Shown piece after piece: positions 4,560 to 5,267 of a stretch of 5,267 nucleotides of DNA. Each line of letters opens with the position of its first letter. Position 1 is the stretch's first letter. The stretch spans positions 1 to 5,267 of the forward strand of contig CAMOVV010000108.1 in the NCBI GenBank assembly GCA_946627685.1, read 5' to 3'. Made by a program: the position numbers and the translations under genes. The notes under the pieces were generated by a model that was not told the DNA's origin, did not search any database, and saw nothing but the letters and a program-made list of their open reading frames with translations. The stretch comes from an uncultured Bacteroidales bacterium (GTDB lineage Bacteria > Bacteroidota > Bacteroidia > Bacteroidales > UBA932).

Positions 4560-5267
4560 TTCTTCATCTGCACCGGAGCGGAAAGCGTCTCTATCAGATT
4601 CAGTTCCTCCTCAGAGAAGCCGCAGTGGCCAAGGGCCTTGAGGTTGTCCTCAATCTGGGCCACCGAGCTGGCGCCGATGATGACGGACGTGACCCTGCTG
4701 TCGTGCAGGAGCCATGAAAGGGCCATGCCGGCAAGGCTCTGTCCCCTTTGGGAAGCCAGTCTGTCAAGGCCGCCGAGAGCCTCCGTCATGGCCGGAGTGA
4801 GGACTTCCTTCTTCAGGGAGCCTCCGCGGGCCATGCGGGAATCGGCGGGAATGCCGTGAAGGTATTTATTGGAAAGAAGGCCCTGCTGCAAAGGCGAAAA
4901 GGCTATGAATCCTGAGCCTGCTTCCTTCGCGAGGTCGATAAGGCCGCTGCACTGGGGAGAGCGGTCGATGATGTTGTAGCGGTCCTGGTAAAGAAGGCAG
5001 GGAACGTCGCGGGCGGCAAGGTAAGAATACGCCTGCGCGGCCTTGTCGGCGGGATATCTTGACAGACCGACGTACAGGGCCTTCCCCTGGCGGACGATGT
5101 CCACGAGGGCCTGCATCGTCTCCTCGACCGGAGTCCTGGGGTCGTAGCGGTGGGAATAGAAAATGTCCACGTAGTCCAGCTTCATCCTTTTCAGGCTCTG
5201 GTCCAGGCTGGCCATCAGATACTTCCTCGACCCCCAGTTTCCGTAAGGGCCCGGCCACATGTCACAG
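4550..5267 (-). CDS. yghZ: Aldo/keto reductase, L-glyceraldehyde-3-phosphate reductase type (N-terminus off window)
   Basis: About 238 residues of an NADPH-dependent aldo/keto reductase are visible and the frame stays open through the right edge. The segment DMWPGPYG, then SRKYL-ASLDQSLKRM-L-YVDIFYSHR, then GKALYVG, QGLL--KYL-GIP-DSRM, and RGQSLAGMALSWLL-D-RVTSVIIGAS matches Escherichia coli YghZ (Gpr) as I remember it. That enzyme reduces L-glyceraldehyde 3-phosphate and methylglyoxal. The His of YSHR (visible residue 39) is the family's catalytic histidine. The Asp, Tyr and Lys of the tetrad lie in the missing N-terminal part, roughly 100 residues. The C-terminal SVIIGASSVAQIEDN (about 194-208) is the usual site contacting the NADPH adenosine phosphate. 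The ATG at 5260 is not the true start because conserved sequence continues upstream of it. Assignment to this subfamily is strong; the physiological substrate in this organism is inferred. Confidence 0.92.
   Translation of the reverse strand, partial: CDMWPGPYGNWGSRKYLMASLDQSLKRMKLDYVDIFYSHRYDPRTPVEETMQALVDIVRQGKALYVGLSRYPADKAAQAYSYLAARDVPCLLYQDRYNIIDRSPQCSGLIDLAKEAGSGFIAFSPLQQGLLSNKYLHGIPADSRMARGGSLKKEVLTPAMTEALGGLDRLASQRGQSLAGMALSWLLHDSRVTSVIIGASSVAQIEDNLKALGHCGFSEEELNLIETLSAPVQMKKLP

Noticed and set aside
5258..5260. ATG at 5260 as the real start of the aldo/keto reductase
   Set aside because: The frame stays open to the window edge and the residue before it (Asp in DMWPGPYG) matches the family, so this Met is internal.

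Overview
The window reads as chromosomal DNA of a fairly GC-rich member of the Bacteroidota, probably Bacteroidales. The evidence is three promoter-like elements of the Bacteroidota type (TTTG, about 20 bases, TAnnTTTG), start codons without Shine-Dalgarno sequences, lipoprotein signals on small enzymes, and an NtrC-type regulator whose residue pattern I recall as common in this group. No RNA genes, insertion sequences, CRISPR arrays or phage genes are visible. Genes are tightly packed and no stretch over 300 bases lacks a gene.

Layout. (1) Positions 1-903, minus strand: the first 301 codons of a sigma-54-dependent response regulator, cut by the left edge. (2) Positions 904-1050: a divergent intergenic region with back-to-back promoters and a small inverted repeat. 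(3) Positions 1051-2216, plus strand: two genes 20 bases apart encoding a nitroreductase-fold lipoprotein and a pyridoxamine-phosphate-oxidase-like split-barrel lipoprotein. Both look like flavin enzymes sent outside the cytoplasm. (4) Positions 2236-4483, minus strand: a compact operon in the order DUF1538 membrane protein (two fused repeats), divergent P-II-like protein, second P-II-like protein. The gaps are 6 bases and 1 base, and a promoter-like element lies immediately before the first start codon. (5) Positions 4550-5267, minus strand: the C-terminal two thirds of an aldo/keto reductase of the YghZ (L-glyceraldehyde-3-phosphate reductase) type, cut by the right edge.

How they may work together. 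The most notable unit is the DUF1538/P-II/P-II operon. P-II proteins are cytosolic trimers that read nucleotides or small metabolites and often gate a membrane transporter encoded next to them, as GlnK does for AmtB. The arrangement suggests a transporter, possibly a cation/proton antiporter, controlled by two dissimilar P-II-like partners. The second unit is the pair of exported flavoproteins, divergently transcribed from the response regulator, which may or may not control them. The aldo/keto reductase probably belongs to a separate transcription unit. These functional links are inference from gene order and family membership.
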